DNA of 64,000 nucleotides, taken from NCBI GenBank assembly GCA_963780825.1, contig CAWADL010000007.1, positions 1-64,000 on the forward strand, in the 5' to 3' direction. Below the pieces are notes generated by a model. It was not told the DNA's origin. It worked only from the letters and a program-made list of their open reading frames with translations, and ran no database searches. Shown here in pieces: positions 51,664-61,321 of the stretch. Positions within the stretch are counted from its first letter, which is position 1, and each line of letters opens with the position of its first letter. The translations under genes were made by a program, and so were the position numbers. Source of the stretch: Roseiarcus sp963780825 (GTDB taxonomy: Bacteria > Pseudomonadota > Alphaproteobacteria > Rhizobiales > Beijerinckiaceae).

Positions 51664-53280
51664 ATGGCGCAGCGACTCGATCCGCGCATGCCAAAGGTTG
51701 ACGAATGCGTGCAGCGCTACATGCTCGACCGGCTCGCTGGCGAGCAACCGAACAAGGTTTTCGCTAACTTCGCCGATGGTTCGGAATGGACCTACGCGGA
51801 AACGCGCGACATCGCGATCCAAACCGCCAACGCCTTCCGCAAACTCGGCGTCAGTCAGGGCGATCGGGTGCTGGTCTGGTTGCCGAATTCGGCAGACAAT
51901 CTGCGCATCTGGTTCGGCTTGAACTATCTCGGCGCCGTCTATGTGCCGATCAACCTCGCGTATAAGGGCAGCCTCCTGCAACATACGCTGACGCTGTCCG
52001 AAGCGCGGCTCGGCGTCGTCCATGCCGATCTGCACGGGCGGCTTGGCGAGATCGAATGCAGGCATCTTCGCGAGATTATCGTGTTTGGCGGAGAGCCGCG
52101 CCCCGTCAAAGGGCTCGTCGTCCATGCCCGCGCGGCGCTAGATGGCGAGGACTTGACGTCGCCTGCGCTCGAACGCGAAATCGTCCCTTGGGATCTCCAA
52201 TCAATCATTTTCACCAGCGGCACCACCGGACCTTCGAAGGGTGTGCTGTCGTCCTACGTCCATCTCTACAACATGGCGATCGCGGCGCCATTTCTCTCGG
52301 GCGAAGATCGCTACATGCTCAACCTGCCGCTGTTTCATTCCGGCGGTGTGATGCCGACGACTGCGATGTTGATACACGGCGGCTCGATCGCGATGGTCGA
52401 CGCGTTCGACACCGACACGTTCTGGGACACGGTTCGCGCGCGGGGCATCACCACGTCGATCCTGCTCGGCGTCATGGGCGGATTTCTGTTGAAGCGGCCC
52501 GAAAGTCCTGATGATAAGTCGCACACCCTGCGTTCTTGCACCTATGTGCCGCTCAACGAGACCTCGAAGCAATTCCATGAACGGTTTGGAACCGAGATTT
52601 ACACGCACTTCAACATGACTGAGATCTCGCAGCCTATTGTATCGGCCGCCAACCCCACGGCGCTCGGCAGCGCCGGCCGACCGCGCCCGGGCGTGGAGGC
52701 GCGCATCGTCGACGAGAATGATTGTGAAGTCGAGGTCGGATCGGTTGGAGAGTTGATCGTGCGCACCGATTGTCCCTGGGCGATGTCACACGGCTATGCG
52801 GGCAACGTCGAGGCGACCGCCGCGGCTTGGCGCAATGGTTGGTTTCACACCGGCGACGGCTTTCGACGCGACGCCGAAGGCAATTTCTATTTCGTTGATC
52901 GCCTGAAGGACGCTATCCGCCGGCGCGGCGAGAACATTTCGTCCTTCGAGGTGGAGTCGGAAATCCTCGCCCACCCCGCCGTGCGCGAGGCGGCGGCGGT
53001 CGTGGTCAAGAGCGAGATCGCCGAGGACGAAGTGATGGCGGTGGTGGCGCTCAAGCCCGGCGAGCCGCTCGATCCCGCTGATCTGATCGCGTTCCTGCGC
53101 CCGCGCATGGCGCATTTCATGGTTCCTCGCTACGTACGTTTCGTTGACGGATTGCCGCGAACACCGACGGCCAAGATCGAGAAGGTCAAACTGAGAGCGG
53201 TCGGCCTGACGGAAGACACCTGGGACAGGGAGAAGGCGGGGATTTCGGTCAAGCGGGAAAAAATCGGACAAGGGCATTGA
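51664..53280 (+). CDS. AMP-forming acyl-CoA synthetase, CaiC-like
   Basis: Intact 538-residue ligase. IIFTSGTTGPSKGVLSSYVH is the P-loop, LNLPLFHSGGVMPT and YTHFNMTEISQPIV follow, then NGWFHTGDGFRRDAEGNFYFVDRLKDAIRRRGENISSFEVES and PRTPTAKIEKVKL with the catalytic lysine. It resembles crotonobetaine/carnitine-CoA ligases. GGGAGGAA precedes the ATG. It corresponds to the activating ligase (LvaE-like place) of the kinase/dehydrogenase module. Confidence 0.92.
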   Translation: MAQRLDPRMPKVDECVQRYMLDRLAGEQPNKVFANFADGSEWTYAETRDIAIQTANAFRKLGVSQGDRVLVWLPNSADNLRIWFGLNYLGAVYVPINLAYKGSLLQHTLTLSEARLGVVHADLHGRLGEIECRHLREIIVFGGEPRPVKGLVVHARAALDGEDLTSPALEREIVPWDLQSIIFTSGTTGPSKGVLSSYVHLYNMAIAAPFLSGEDRYMLNLPLFHSGGVMPTTAMLIHGGSIAMVDAFDTDTFWDTVRARGITTSILLGVMGGFLLKRPESPDDKSHTLRSCTYVPLNETSKQFHERFGTEIYTHFNMTEISQPIVSAANPTALGSAGRPRPGVEARIVDENDCEVEVGSVGELIVRTDCPWAMSHGYAGNVEATAAAWRNGWFHTGDGFRRDAEGNFYFVDRLKDAIRRRGENISSFEVESEILAHPAVREAAAVVVKSEIAEDEVMAVVALKPGEPLDPADLIAFLRPRMAHFMVPRYVRFVDGLPRTPTAKIEKVKLRAVGLTEDTWDREKAGISVKREKIGQGH

Positions 53281-54502
53281 GCGCGGGCCTCGCCATGTTT
53301 CCTGATCTATCGCCCAGAGCCGAAGAATTGCGCGAGAAGCTCGTCGCCTTCATGGACGAGCGCGTCTATCCCAACGAAGCGGAACTGCTCGCGGAAACGC
53401 GCGGCGGTGCGGCGCGCTGGCGCCCGCATCCGCGCCTGCAGGAGCTCAAAGCGCGAGGCGAAGCGCGCGGGCCTTTGGAACCTGTTCTACAAGCACGGTC
53501 CCGAAGGCGCGGGGCTCGACCAACTACGAATATTCGCATCTCTGCGAAATTCTCGGACGCTCGCTGGCCGCGCCGGAAATTTTCAACTGCAACGCGCCCG
53601 ATGTCGGCAACATGGAAATTCTGTCGCTGTTCGGAACGCCCGATCAGAAGGCGCGTTGGTTGAAGCCTCTGCTTGACGGCGACATCCGCTCCTGTTTCGC
53701 GATGACCGAGCCCGGCGTCGCGTCGTCCGACGCGACCAATATCGAGACCTCCATCCGGCGCGACGGCGACGACTATGTGATCGACGGCCGCAAATGGTGG
53801 ATCACCGGCGCGATGTCCTCGGCTTGCAAGGTCGCCATCGTGATGGGCAAGAGCGACTTTGCAGCGCCCAAGCACAAACAGCAGTCGATGATACTAGTGC
53901 CTATGGATTCGCCGGGCTTGACGATCGAGCGGCCTCTGTCGGTTTACGGCTATGAACATCCGCCGCTCGGCCACGCGGAATTGGTGTTCCGCGGCGTGCG
54001 CGCGCCCGCCTCAAACATGTTGCTCGGCGAGGGCCGCGGCTTCGAGATCGCGCAGAGTCGGTTGGGTCCCGGTCGCATTCATCATTGCATGCGCTTCATC
54101 GGCCTTGCCGAGCGGGCGATCGAGGCAATGTGTCGACGCGCGCAATCGCGCCGCGCCTTCGGCGCGGCGCTGGCGGAAATGGGCGCGGTGCGGCAGGCGA
54201 TCGGGCAGTCGCGTTGCGACCTCGAGCAGGCGCGACTTGTCACGCTGAAGGCCGCATGGAGCATGGATCGCCATGGCGCCAAGGCGGCGCGCAACGATAT
54301 CGCGATCGCCAAGATCGTCGTCCCGACAACCGTCGGTCAGATCATCGATCGCGCCATCCAAATTCACGGCGGGGCAGGGCTCTCGCAGGATTTCTTTCTT
54401 GCCGAAGCCTTCGCCGAGACGCGCTTCCTGCGCATCGGCGACGGGCCTGACGAAGTGCACCGCGAGGCGTTGGCGAAGGCCGAACTCGCGAGATATGCGT
54501 GA
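53277..54502 (+). CDS. ACAD10/ACAD11-type acyl-CoA dehydrogenase (frameshifted)
   Basis: About 408 residues restored. STNYEYSHLCEILGRS and EIFNCNAPDVGNMEILSLFGT are hallmark segments of the ACAD10/11 subgroup, and FAMTEPGVASSDATNIETSI with VIDGRKWWITGA binds FAD. The C-terminal IQIHGGAGLSQDFFLAEAFAETRFLRIGDGPDEVH lacks the classic EGT glutamate (IGDGPDEV). Shifts near 53460 and 53515 displace about 20 residues. TTG at 53277 overlaps the ligase stop; the ATG at 53295 is equally likely. In the lva pathway the homologous protein works on the phosphorylated 4-hydroxyacyl-CoA. Confidence 0.83.
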
Positions 54503-54518
54503 GCAAGGGGAGGCGCGC

Positions 54519-54948
54519 ATGACGGAACTGCGGGCAGGGGGTTCGCGTCGTGACGCCGGGGCGGACGATCGGCGAGGGCGACATCAACTTGTTTGCCGGG
54601 CTGGTCGGCGATTTCACGCCCGATCCACGTGGATGCGCAATTCGCAGCCGCCAGCCCGTATCGGCGGCCGCATCGCGCATGGACCGCTCGCGATGTCGAC
54701 CGCGATCGGCATGTTGACGCAAACCGGCATTCTCGGCGAACGCGTGCTCGGTCTCGTCAATCTCAATTGGGATTTTTCCGGGCCGGTGAAGCTTGGCGAC
54801 ACGATCCGCGCTCGCGTGCATGTCAGCGAAATCCGGCCGACTTCGAAATCCGGCCGCAATCTCGCGACGTTCCAGTTCGAAGTCGTCAACCAGAACGACG
54901 CCATCGTTCAGACGCGGCCGCATGCTGGTCGTCGTACGCGCGGATTGA
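54519..54948 (+). CDS. MaoC-like (R)-hydratase (frameshifted)
   Basis: Hotdog-fold enoyl-CoA hydratase, about 142 residues. INLFAGLVGDFTPIHVDAQFAAAS holds the catalytic D-x4-H hydratase motif after joining frames, and GRIAHGPLAMSTAIGMLTQTGIL and LNWDFSGPVKLGDTIRARV follow as in MaoC proteins. Shifts lie near 54545, 54625, 54655 and 54920. AAGGGGAGG precedes the ATG. It probably hydrates the enoyl-CoA formed after loss of the 4-substituent. Confidence 0.82.
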
Positions 54949-54967
54949 GGCGCCTGGGGAGGACACG

Positions 54968-55971
54968 ATGGGTGATTTCATCATCGGCCCCGAGGATGAA
55001 TTTCCTCACCTCGCCGGGCCGGAAAGCAATTTCAACGAGAGCGTCTATCTCAACGCGTTCGACGCCGAAGACCGGAGTTGGCGGTTGGATGCGGCTCGGC
55101 AATCGGGTCAACGAGGGCCACGCCGAGCTTTCGGTCTGCCTCTATCTGCCGGATGGCCGGATCGCTTGCAGTTTCCGGCGGCCCGGCATCATCGGCAACG
55201 ACAGGTTCGACGCCGGCGGCCTGACCTACACCGTGGTCGAACCGTTCCGCAGCGTCGCGATGCGCTATGCCGGCGACCTCTTCATCGTCGAGGACCCGAA
55301 GCGCTGCGCGATCCGCAAAAACTGTTCGCCACGCGGGCCGCGACGCGCCTGGCGAAGTCACCTTTACATTCGCAGCGGAATCGCCGGTGCATGGCGGCGC
55401 GCCGGCGCACGATGGCGTGCAGACGATGTATGGTCGGGACTTTTCGCTCGGGCATTTCAATCAGCATGGTCGATTGCACGGCGAGATCCGGATCGGCGAC
55501 GAAGCTTGGCCGATCGACGGGCGCGGCTGGCGCGACCATTCCTGGGGGCCGCGCTACTGGCAGTGCATCTATTATTACCGCCTCTTCATCGCCAATTTCT
55601 CCAATGGCGACGGCTTCATGCTGTTGAAGATCAGCGACAAGTCCGGCTACTCCCGCCGGGTCGGCGTGTTGCTGGTCGACGGCGAATACGAGGAAATCAC
55701 CGACCTCGACGTGATCACCGAGTGGACAGAGAAACAGGACCCCGCGCGGGTGCGGCTCGGCGTTCGCACCGCCAACCGCAAGGCGGTCATCACCGCCGAA
55801 ATCCTAACGCTGGCGCCGCTGCGCAACCGCCGCCAGGCGGACGGCGAGACCCTTGTCTCGCGGATCGCCGAGGGCTTTACGCGCTTCACGTGGGAGGGTC
55901 GAGAAGGCTATGGGATGACCGAATATATCGAGCGGATCGAGGACGGGAAGCTGGCCGGGTTTCCGCTGTAG
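54968..55971 (+). CDS. DUF7064/CrtC-like lipocalin-fold protein (frameshifted)
   Basis: About 334 residues after joining frames at shifts near 55075 and 55305. A beta-rich protein with the motif WPIDGRGWRDHSWGPRYW at about residue 180, characteristic of the CrtC/AttH-like two-barrel fold (DUF7064/7065 families). Conserved bits NFNESVYLNAFD and VYGRDFSLGHFNQHG-like sequence flank it. Some relatives hydrate isoprenoid double bonds; others are uncharacterised. Lying between MaoC and a hydratase, it may act on a terpenoid-like intermediate. No signal peptide is seen. Confidence 0.68.
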
Positions 55972-56001
55972 CAGGCGGGCTCGACGAAGGGGCGTGGGCC
56001 A

Positions 56002-56767
56002 ATGATCAGGCAAGAGCGATTGAACGACGGGATCGTCAAGGTTGAGATCGACAATCCCGCGCGCCGCAACGCGCTGGATATCCCGATGTTTCGAGGCGCT
56101 GGCCGAGCTCTGGCCGCGTCTCGGCTCGGATCGCTCGGTGAGGGCGATCGTCGTCACCGGCGCTGGCGATCGTGCGTTCTGCGCCGGCGCGGATCTCACC
56201 GCCAATGTCACCGATCATCCGGGGTTCGCGGATCTGGTGGCGCGGGCGCTGCTCAAGACCGATCTGATGGCGACGCCGCTGATCGCCGCCATCAATGGGC
56301 ATTGTTTGGCGGGCGGGCTCGAGCTGGCGCTGGCCGCCGACATCCGCATCGCCTCGCGCGCGGCGAAATTTGGTCTGCCTGAAGTCAAGTGGGGCCTGAT
56401 TCCCTCGGCGGGAGGGACGATGAAGCTGGTCGATCAGATTGGCTATGCCGCTGCGATGGACCTGCTGCTGACCGGGCGCCTCATCGATGGCGGCAGAGGC
56501 CGCGCGGACTGGGCTCGTGACGGAGGTCTGCGACCCCTCGGAGGTCTGGCGCGCGCGCTCTCGAGCGGGCCGAGATGATTGCGGCGGCAAGTCCACATGC
56601 GGTGCGCGCGGCCAAACAAGCCGCGCTCTCGGCGCGCGCCGACCGCTACGCCGCGCAGGAAGCAGAAGGAACAGGCGCTCGTCGCGGAGCTATGGGCGAC
56701 GGGCCATGTGAAGATCGGCGCCGCGGCGTTCGCGGCAAAACGCGCTCCGGTCTACGGCGATGATTGA
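56002..56767 (+). CDS. Enoyl-CoA hydratase/isomerase (frameshifted)
   Basis: Crotonase of about 254 residues, last gene of the rightward arm. VRAIVVTGAGDRAFCAGADLTAN and INGHCLAGGLELALAADIRIASRAAKFGLPEVKWGLIPSAGG contain the oxyanion hole and both catalytic-type glutamates' region. Shifts lie near 56095, 56490, 56545 and 56660. It starts 30 bp after the DUF7064-like gene. Confidence 0.82.
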
Positions 56768-57046
56768 ATGCGGCTTCGCGCGCGCGAGCGCGCCAAAAAA
56801 AGAGTGCTCATTACCGGCAATGCGCGACGCCAACAAATAGTGCGAGTTAGAAACGTCAGCAGCGTCTTTTAAGTTTGATCTGGCGCCCAAGTCGTAATAA
56901 GCTAGGTTCATTAAATCGGGAGGAAGGCGCCACAAAAGGCGCCAGAGGAGAGCGCAGGCGCCCATGAGGCAAGGTTCGACCGCGAGCAATCGCCTGCTGG
57001 TCCGCCGCCCGGCAAAGGCGTCGCGAACCGGCTCGGAGGCTCCGCG
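56768..57046. promoter_or_regulatory. Promoter region of the propeller-transporter operon
   Basis: 279-bp gap. GCTCATTACCGGCAATGCGC (56806-56825) is a near-palindrome round CATT-CCGG-AATG, a candidate operator. TTGATC (56875-56880) and TAAGCT (56898-56903), 17 bp apart, are a plausible but weak promoter. An inverted GGCGCC pair follows at 56929-56945. No regulator gene is close. Confidence 0.4.
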
Positions 57047-57050
57047 TTGA
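56964..57050 (+). CDS. 28-residue upstream open reading frame, possible leader peptide
   Basis: ATG preceded by AGGAGAG opens a 28-codon, arginine-rich frame whose TGA overlaps the TTG start of the permease. Either a leader that couples translation, or the true N terminus of the permease displaced by an indel. Coding status is uncertain. Confidence 0.25.
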   Translation: MRQGSTASNRLLVRRPAKASRTGSEAPR

Positions 57051-58046
57051 GCGCCGTCGCCGAGTCCCCTGGCCGCAAGCTACCCGCGCTCAATCAAGAG
57101 CGCATAGTCTTCGCCATCGCAGCGCTGCTGTTTCTCGCCTTTTCGGTGTTTGTGCGGGGTTTCCTGGACGCAGACAACCTTTTGTCGCTGATTCAGAACG
57201 TCTCGATCCTAGGCGTGCTGGGAATTGCGATGGCGCAAGCCATCATAGGCAGAGGAATCGACCTCTCGATCGTCGCGACCATGGCGATGACCGTCGCCTG
57301 GAGCCTCGATCTCATCACACGCGGCGCGCCGGTTTCGCTGGCGTTGCTGGCCGGCTTGATGATGGCGATCGTCATCGGGCTGATCAACGGCTTTCTCATC
57401 GCCTATGTCGAGATACCCTCGATCTTCGCCACGCTGGCCATGGCGACCGCGGTCTATGGTTTCGGCCAGAACTTCCTGGTCCCAACAGACATCACCTATC
57501 TCGCGCCGACCGCGGGGTGGCTCAAGCTGCTCGGGGGCGGTAAGGTGGCCGGCGTGCCGAGCCCGGTCATCGTATTTGCAGCGCTCAGCCTCGTCGCATT
57601 CCTGTTCCTGCGCTACACCAAGTGGGGCCGCTTCATCTATGCGATAGGCGACAACCCGATCGGCGCGCGCGTCGCCGGAATTCCGACACGGCCGATGATG
57701 TTGCTGCAATACGTGCTCTCGGCGCTGATTGCTTTCCTCGCCGGTCTCGTGACGGCTTCGGTCGTCAACAGCATGAGTACCCGGGTGGTCAATTCGACGC
57801 TGGTCTACGACGTCATTCTCGTTGCGGTGATTGGCGGCATCGGACTCAGCGGCGGCAAGGGTGGCATTCGCAACGTGATTGTTGGCACCATCCTGATCGG
57901 GATACTGCTCAACGGCATGACGATCCTTGACATGCCCTACACCGCGCAGAACATCGTCAAAGGGTCTGATCCTGCTCGGCGCGATCATCGTCGATTCGAT
58001 CATCAACCCTCGTGATGAGCAGACCGCTCAACAAGGAGACATCTAG
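57047..58046 (+). CDS. Sugar-type ABC permease, RbsC-like (frameshifted at 3' end)
   Basis: Inner-membrane permease of about 333 residues. FAIAALLFLAFSVFVRGFLDADNLLSLIQN opens it, AIIGRGIDLSIVATMAMTVAWSLDL is the CUT2 hallmark and GDNPIGARVAGIPTRPMMLLQYVLSALIAFLAGLV the coupling region, followed by GGIGLSGGKGGIRNVIVGTILIGILLNG. A single shift near 57962 hides the tail (LLGAIIVDSIINPRDEQ...) ending at 58046. It forms the channel with the fused permease at 59200. Confidence 0.88.
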
Positions 58047-58092
58047 GCCGTCGAAACGCCTCGGTGATAATAATCAAACAGGGAGGAAGATC

Positions 58093-59121
58093 ATGAATTG
58101 GAAGAAGCTTATGACGCCTGTGCTGGGGGCGCTCGCAGCGACCTGCATCACCGCTGTCTCGCTCGCCGATGAATACGACGAAGGACAGATCAAGATCACG
58201 CGTAGCGCGCTCTCCGGCAAGAAGGTCGGTTTCGTGCCGCTCTCCATGGGTTTCGATCTCCCGCAGGCCTGGTTTGAAGGGCTGAAGCAGGATGCGGCGA
58301 AGTGGGGCTACACGGTGATCGTGCGCGACCCGAACTGGAATGTCCAAGTCGGCGCCCAGGCGCTCAATCAACTGATCGCCGACAAGCCGGATGTCCTGAT
58401 CTTCCATCCCCTGGAAATGCAGGCCTATGCGAAGCTCGTGAAGAAGGCGATGGACTCCGGGATTAACGTCATCCAGGTGAATCTCAAGTCGCCGAACAAC
58501 GGCGACGCCTACGTCGGCGCCAACTGGTACGAAATTGGCCAGGAGGCCGCCAAGCAACTCGTCAAGTCCTGCGGAACCGGAAGCGGCAAGAGCGGCAAGG
58601 TCGCGATCGTTCAGGGCGTGCCGACCACAGCCACCAGCCAGATCGCGATCCCCGGGTTCGAAGATGAGATGAAGAAACATCCGGAAATTCAGATCGTCGC
58701 CAATCAGGCCGCGGACTGGGACGCCACCAAGGCGCACGCGGTCACGAGCACGATCCTCAAGCAGAACGCCGATCTCTGCGGCGTCTATGATCTCTGGGAA
58801 GTCCAGGCGATGGGGACCGCCGCCGCGATCAAAGAGGCGGGCAAACAAGGCGCCGTGGCGCTGGTCACGTACGGAGGTGGTCAGAAGCAGGCCGGTTGCG
58901 ACAATGTGCTGAACGGAAATTTCACGGCTGACGTGATCGCCGACGCCAAGGTGCAGGCGGCGGATCTCGTGAATGTGGTCGACTATTTGCTGCAAGCCAA
59001 GCCGAAGCCTGGCGGCGCGCCCATCGGAATTTACACACCGACGCGCGTCATCGATAAGGACAACGCAAGCGCCGGCCTGTGCTGGACTATGGATGATCTC
59101 AAGAAATACGGCGTCCGCTGA
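58093..59121 (+). CDS. Periplasmic sugar-binding protein, RbsB/XylF-like
   Basis: Intact 342-residue class I receptor. A Sec signal (LMTPVLGALAATCITAVSLAD) precedes GKKVGFVPLSMGFDLPQAWFEGLKQDAAKWGY, DVLIFHPLEMQAYAKLVKKAMDSGINVI and YDLWEVQAMGTAAAIKEAG. GGGAGGAA before the ATG at 58093 decides the start over an in-frame upstream one. A strong hairpin follows. Four cysteines in the mature part are unusual for the family and could form disulphides. Ligand unknown. Confidence 0.92.
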   Translation: MNWKKLMTPVLGALAATCITAVSLADEYDEGQIKITRSALSGKKVGFVPLSMGFDLPQAWFEGLKQDAAKWGYTVIVRDPNWNVQVGAQALNQLIADKPDVLIFHPLEMQAYAKLVKKAMDSGINVIQVNLKSPNNGDAYVGANWYEIGQEAAKQLVKSCGTGSGKSGKVAIVQGVPTTATSQIAIPGFEDEMKKHPEIQIVANQAADWDATKAHAVTSTILKQNADLCGVYDLWEVQAMGTAAAIKEAGKQGAVALVTYGGGQKQAGCDNVLNGNFTADVIADAKVQAADLVNVVDYLLQAKPKPGGAPIGIYTPTRVIDKDNASAGLCWTMDDLKKYGVR

Positions 59122-59127
59122 CGCGAT

Positions 59128-59161
59128 CGGCGCGAAGCGGCGTTCCAGCCGCTTCGCGCCG
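59128..59161 (+). terminator. Strong hairpin after the binding-protein gene
   Basis: CGGCGCGAAGCGG (59128-59140) pairs perfectly with CCGCTTCGCGCCG (59149-59161) round an 8-base loop, 7 bp beyond the stop codon. Only TCGTTT follows, so termination would be partial. It would raise binding-protein expression over the permease, a common plan in ABC operons. Confidence 0.65.
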
Positions 59162-59199
59162 TCGTTTGGGAACAAGCGCAAGGGGTGGGTTGCGATTTC

Positions 59200-61321
59200 A
59201 TGAGTGTTTCGGCGTCGGAAGTTTACGCCAAGTGGCGATATCGCCTGATTCCCGACCACGTCCTGGGCGAGATCCTCTCAAAGAACTGGATCGACAACGC
59301 GATCCCGGTCGCGATCCTTATCGCGGCCGTGGCGTTCTTCGCCTCGGTCCTTCCGGACTTTCTCACGATCGGCGGCCTGAGCGACAACGCGCGGCAACTT
59401 GGCGAGTTGATGCTGGTTGTGCTCGGCATGACCATTGTCATGCTGGCGGGCGGCATCGATCTCAGCGTCGGCTCGAATTTTGCGCTGACGACTTTCCTCT
59501 CGTTGGGCATGTTCAATGCGTTGGGCTGGCCGCTGCCAGTCGTCATCGTTCTAGGTCTCGCCACAGGCGCGCTTGTCGGACTGGTGAATGGTTTGCTCGT
59601 CGGCTATCTGCGGCTCCGCGCGTTTCTGACGACGCTAGTGACGCTTATCATCGTCCGCGCGATCGTCGACACGCTGATCCTCAAATATCAGGTCGTCGAT
59701 CTCCAATCCCACGCAGTCGTCGGCTGTATGGGACTTCATGGGCGACGGTTCGGTGTACGGGTTTCCCTGCAGCTTTCTGGTGGCGCTGATCGTCGCCATC
59801 GCCGCGCATGTTTTCCTGACACGGCTGCGTCTTGGTTGGCACATCCAGGCCGTAGGCGGGTCGCGCCGGTCCGCGCATAATGCGGGGATATCGGTGCGCG
59901 GTACGGTCTGTCTGACCTATGTGATGTCGGGCGTGCTGGCGTCGGCGGCTGGCGTTCTCTACGCGGCGCGGCTCAATGCGGCCGGGTCGGACACGGGGGC
60001 CGGCCTCGAGGTCTCCGCGCTAACGGCGGCGGTGCTCGGCGGCGTCAGCCTCGGCGGGGGGAGGGGCTCCGTCGCCAAGGGAATGTTGGGGGCCGTTATT
60101 GTCCTCATCATTCAGAGTTCGCTGGTGCAGCTTGGTTTGCGGAGCGGGGCTGGATCGCTGGCGCTCGGCGTCGTTCTGCTCGTCGCCGTCGCCATCGATG
60201 TGCGCTGGTTGAAGAACCGGCTCAAGGTGCTCTCGCGGGTCTATGTTTCTCCCGCCTATTTCCGGCTGCCGCCGGCGCCTGGCGCCGATCCGGGGTCGCC
60301 CTACGCGCTCAACGACAAGCTCAGCAATGTCGAGGTGCTCGGGCTCGCGGAGGTCGAAGGTCCCGAGGATGTCATCGTCGATCGCAACGGGCATCTCTAT
60401 TGCGGCAATCGCTACGGAGACGTCGTTCGTTTCTTCGGGCCCGACCACAAGAAATGGGAAATCTTTGCCCATATCGGCGGCGGCCCCTTGGGGTTGGCCT
60501 TTGATCGCGACGACAATCTGGTCGTCTGCGTCTCCGGCATGGGGCTCTATATGGTCCGGCCTGACCGGGAAGTCGTGAAGCTTACCGATGAGACCAACCG
60601 TAGCCTGTTCTCGATCATCGACGATTCCCGAATGCGGTTCGCCGACGATCTCGATATCGCGCCCGATGGACGGATCTTCTTCAGCGAGGCGACGCTCAGG
60701 TTCGACATCACGGAATGGGCCGTCGACGCACTCGAGGCGCGCGGTAATGGTCGTATCCTTTGTTATGACCCGCGCGACAAATCAACACGAACCATCATCT
60801 CGAAGCTTCAGTTTCCGAATGGCATATGCGTGACGAACGACGGCGAGTTGATCCTGTTCGCCGAAACATGGGGCTGCCGCGTCCAGCGCTACTGGTTCGC
60901 CGGTCCGAAGGCGGGCCAACGTGAGATCATCCTCGAAAACATTCCGGGCTACCCCGACAACATCAACCGCGCCTCGGACGGCAACTACTGGCTCGCACTG
61001 GTCGGCATGCGGGCGCCCGCGCTCGATCTCGCATGGCGAATGCCGGGCATGCGCCGGCGCATGGTGAACCGCATTCCCCATGACGAGTGGCTTTATCCCA
61101 ACATGAATACGGGCTGTGTCTTCAAATTCGATGTTTCAGGCAAAATCCTCGAATGCTTGTGGGATCTGAATGGCGCCAATCATCCCATGATCACCTCGAT
61201 GCGCGAGGACCACGGCTATCTGTACCTCGGCGGCACCTACAACAACCGCATCGGCAAATGGCGCATTCCCGACGCGGACGCGTCTTGGGGCGCAGTTGAA
61301 TCCTATTGGGGGAAGAAATGA
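59200..61321 (+). CDS. ABC permease fused to SMP-30/strictosidine-synthase-like beta-propeller (one frameshift)
   Basis: About 707 residues. Residues ~1-335 are an RbsC-like permease: MTIVMLAGGIDLSVGSNFALTTFLSLG, LVNGLLVGYLRLRAFLTTLVTL, WHIQAVGGSRRSAHNAGISVRG, LTAAVLGGVSLGGGRGSV. After a short linker (VYVSPAYFRLPPAPGADPG) comes a propeller: GPEDVIVDRNGHLYCGNRYGDVVRF, GGGPLGLAFDRDDNLVVC, FADDLDIAPDGRIFFSEAT, FPNGICVTNDGELILFAETWGCRV, PDNINRASDGNYWLALV. The join lies in one open frame from 59738 on; the only shift is near 59730, inside the permease. It starts at the ATG after AGGGGTGGG and overlaps the next gene (ATGA). Confidence 0.88.

Noticed and set aside
56780..56805. Rho-independent terminator after the last hydratase
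   Set aside because: The GC hairpin is followed by A residues on the coding strand, not T, so it does not fit rightward transcription, and nothing ends leftward here.
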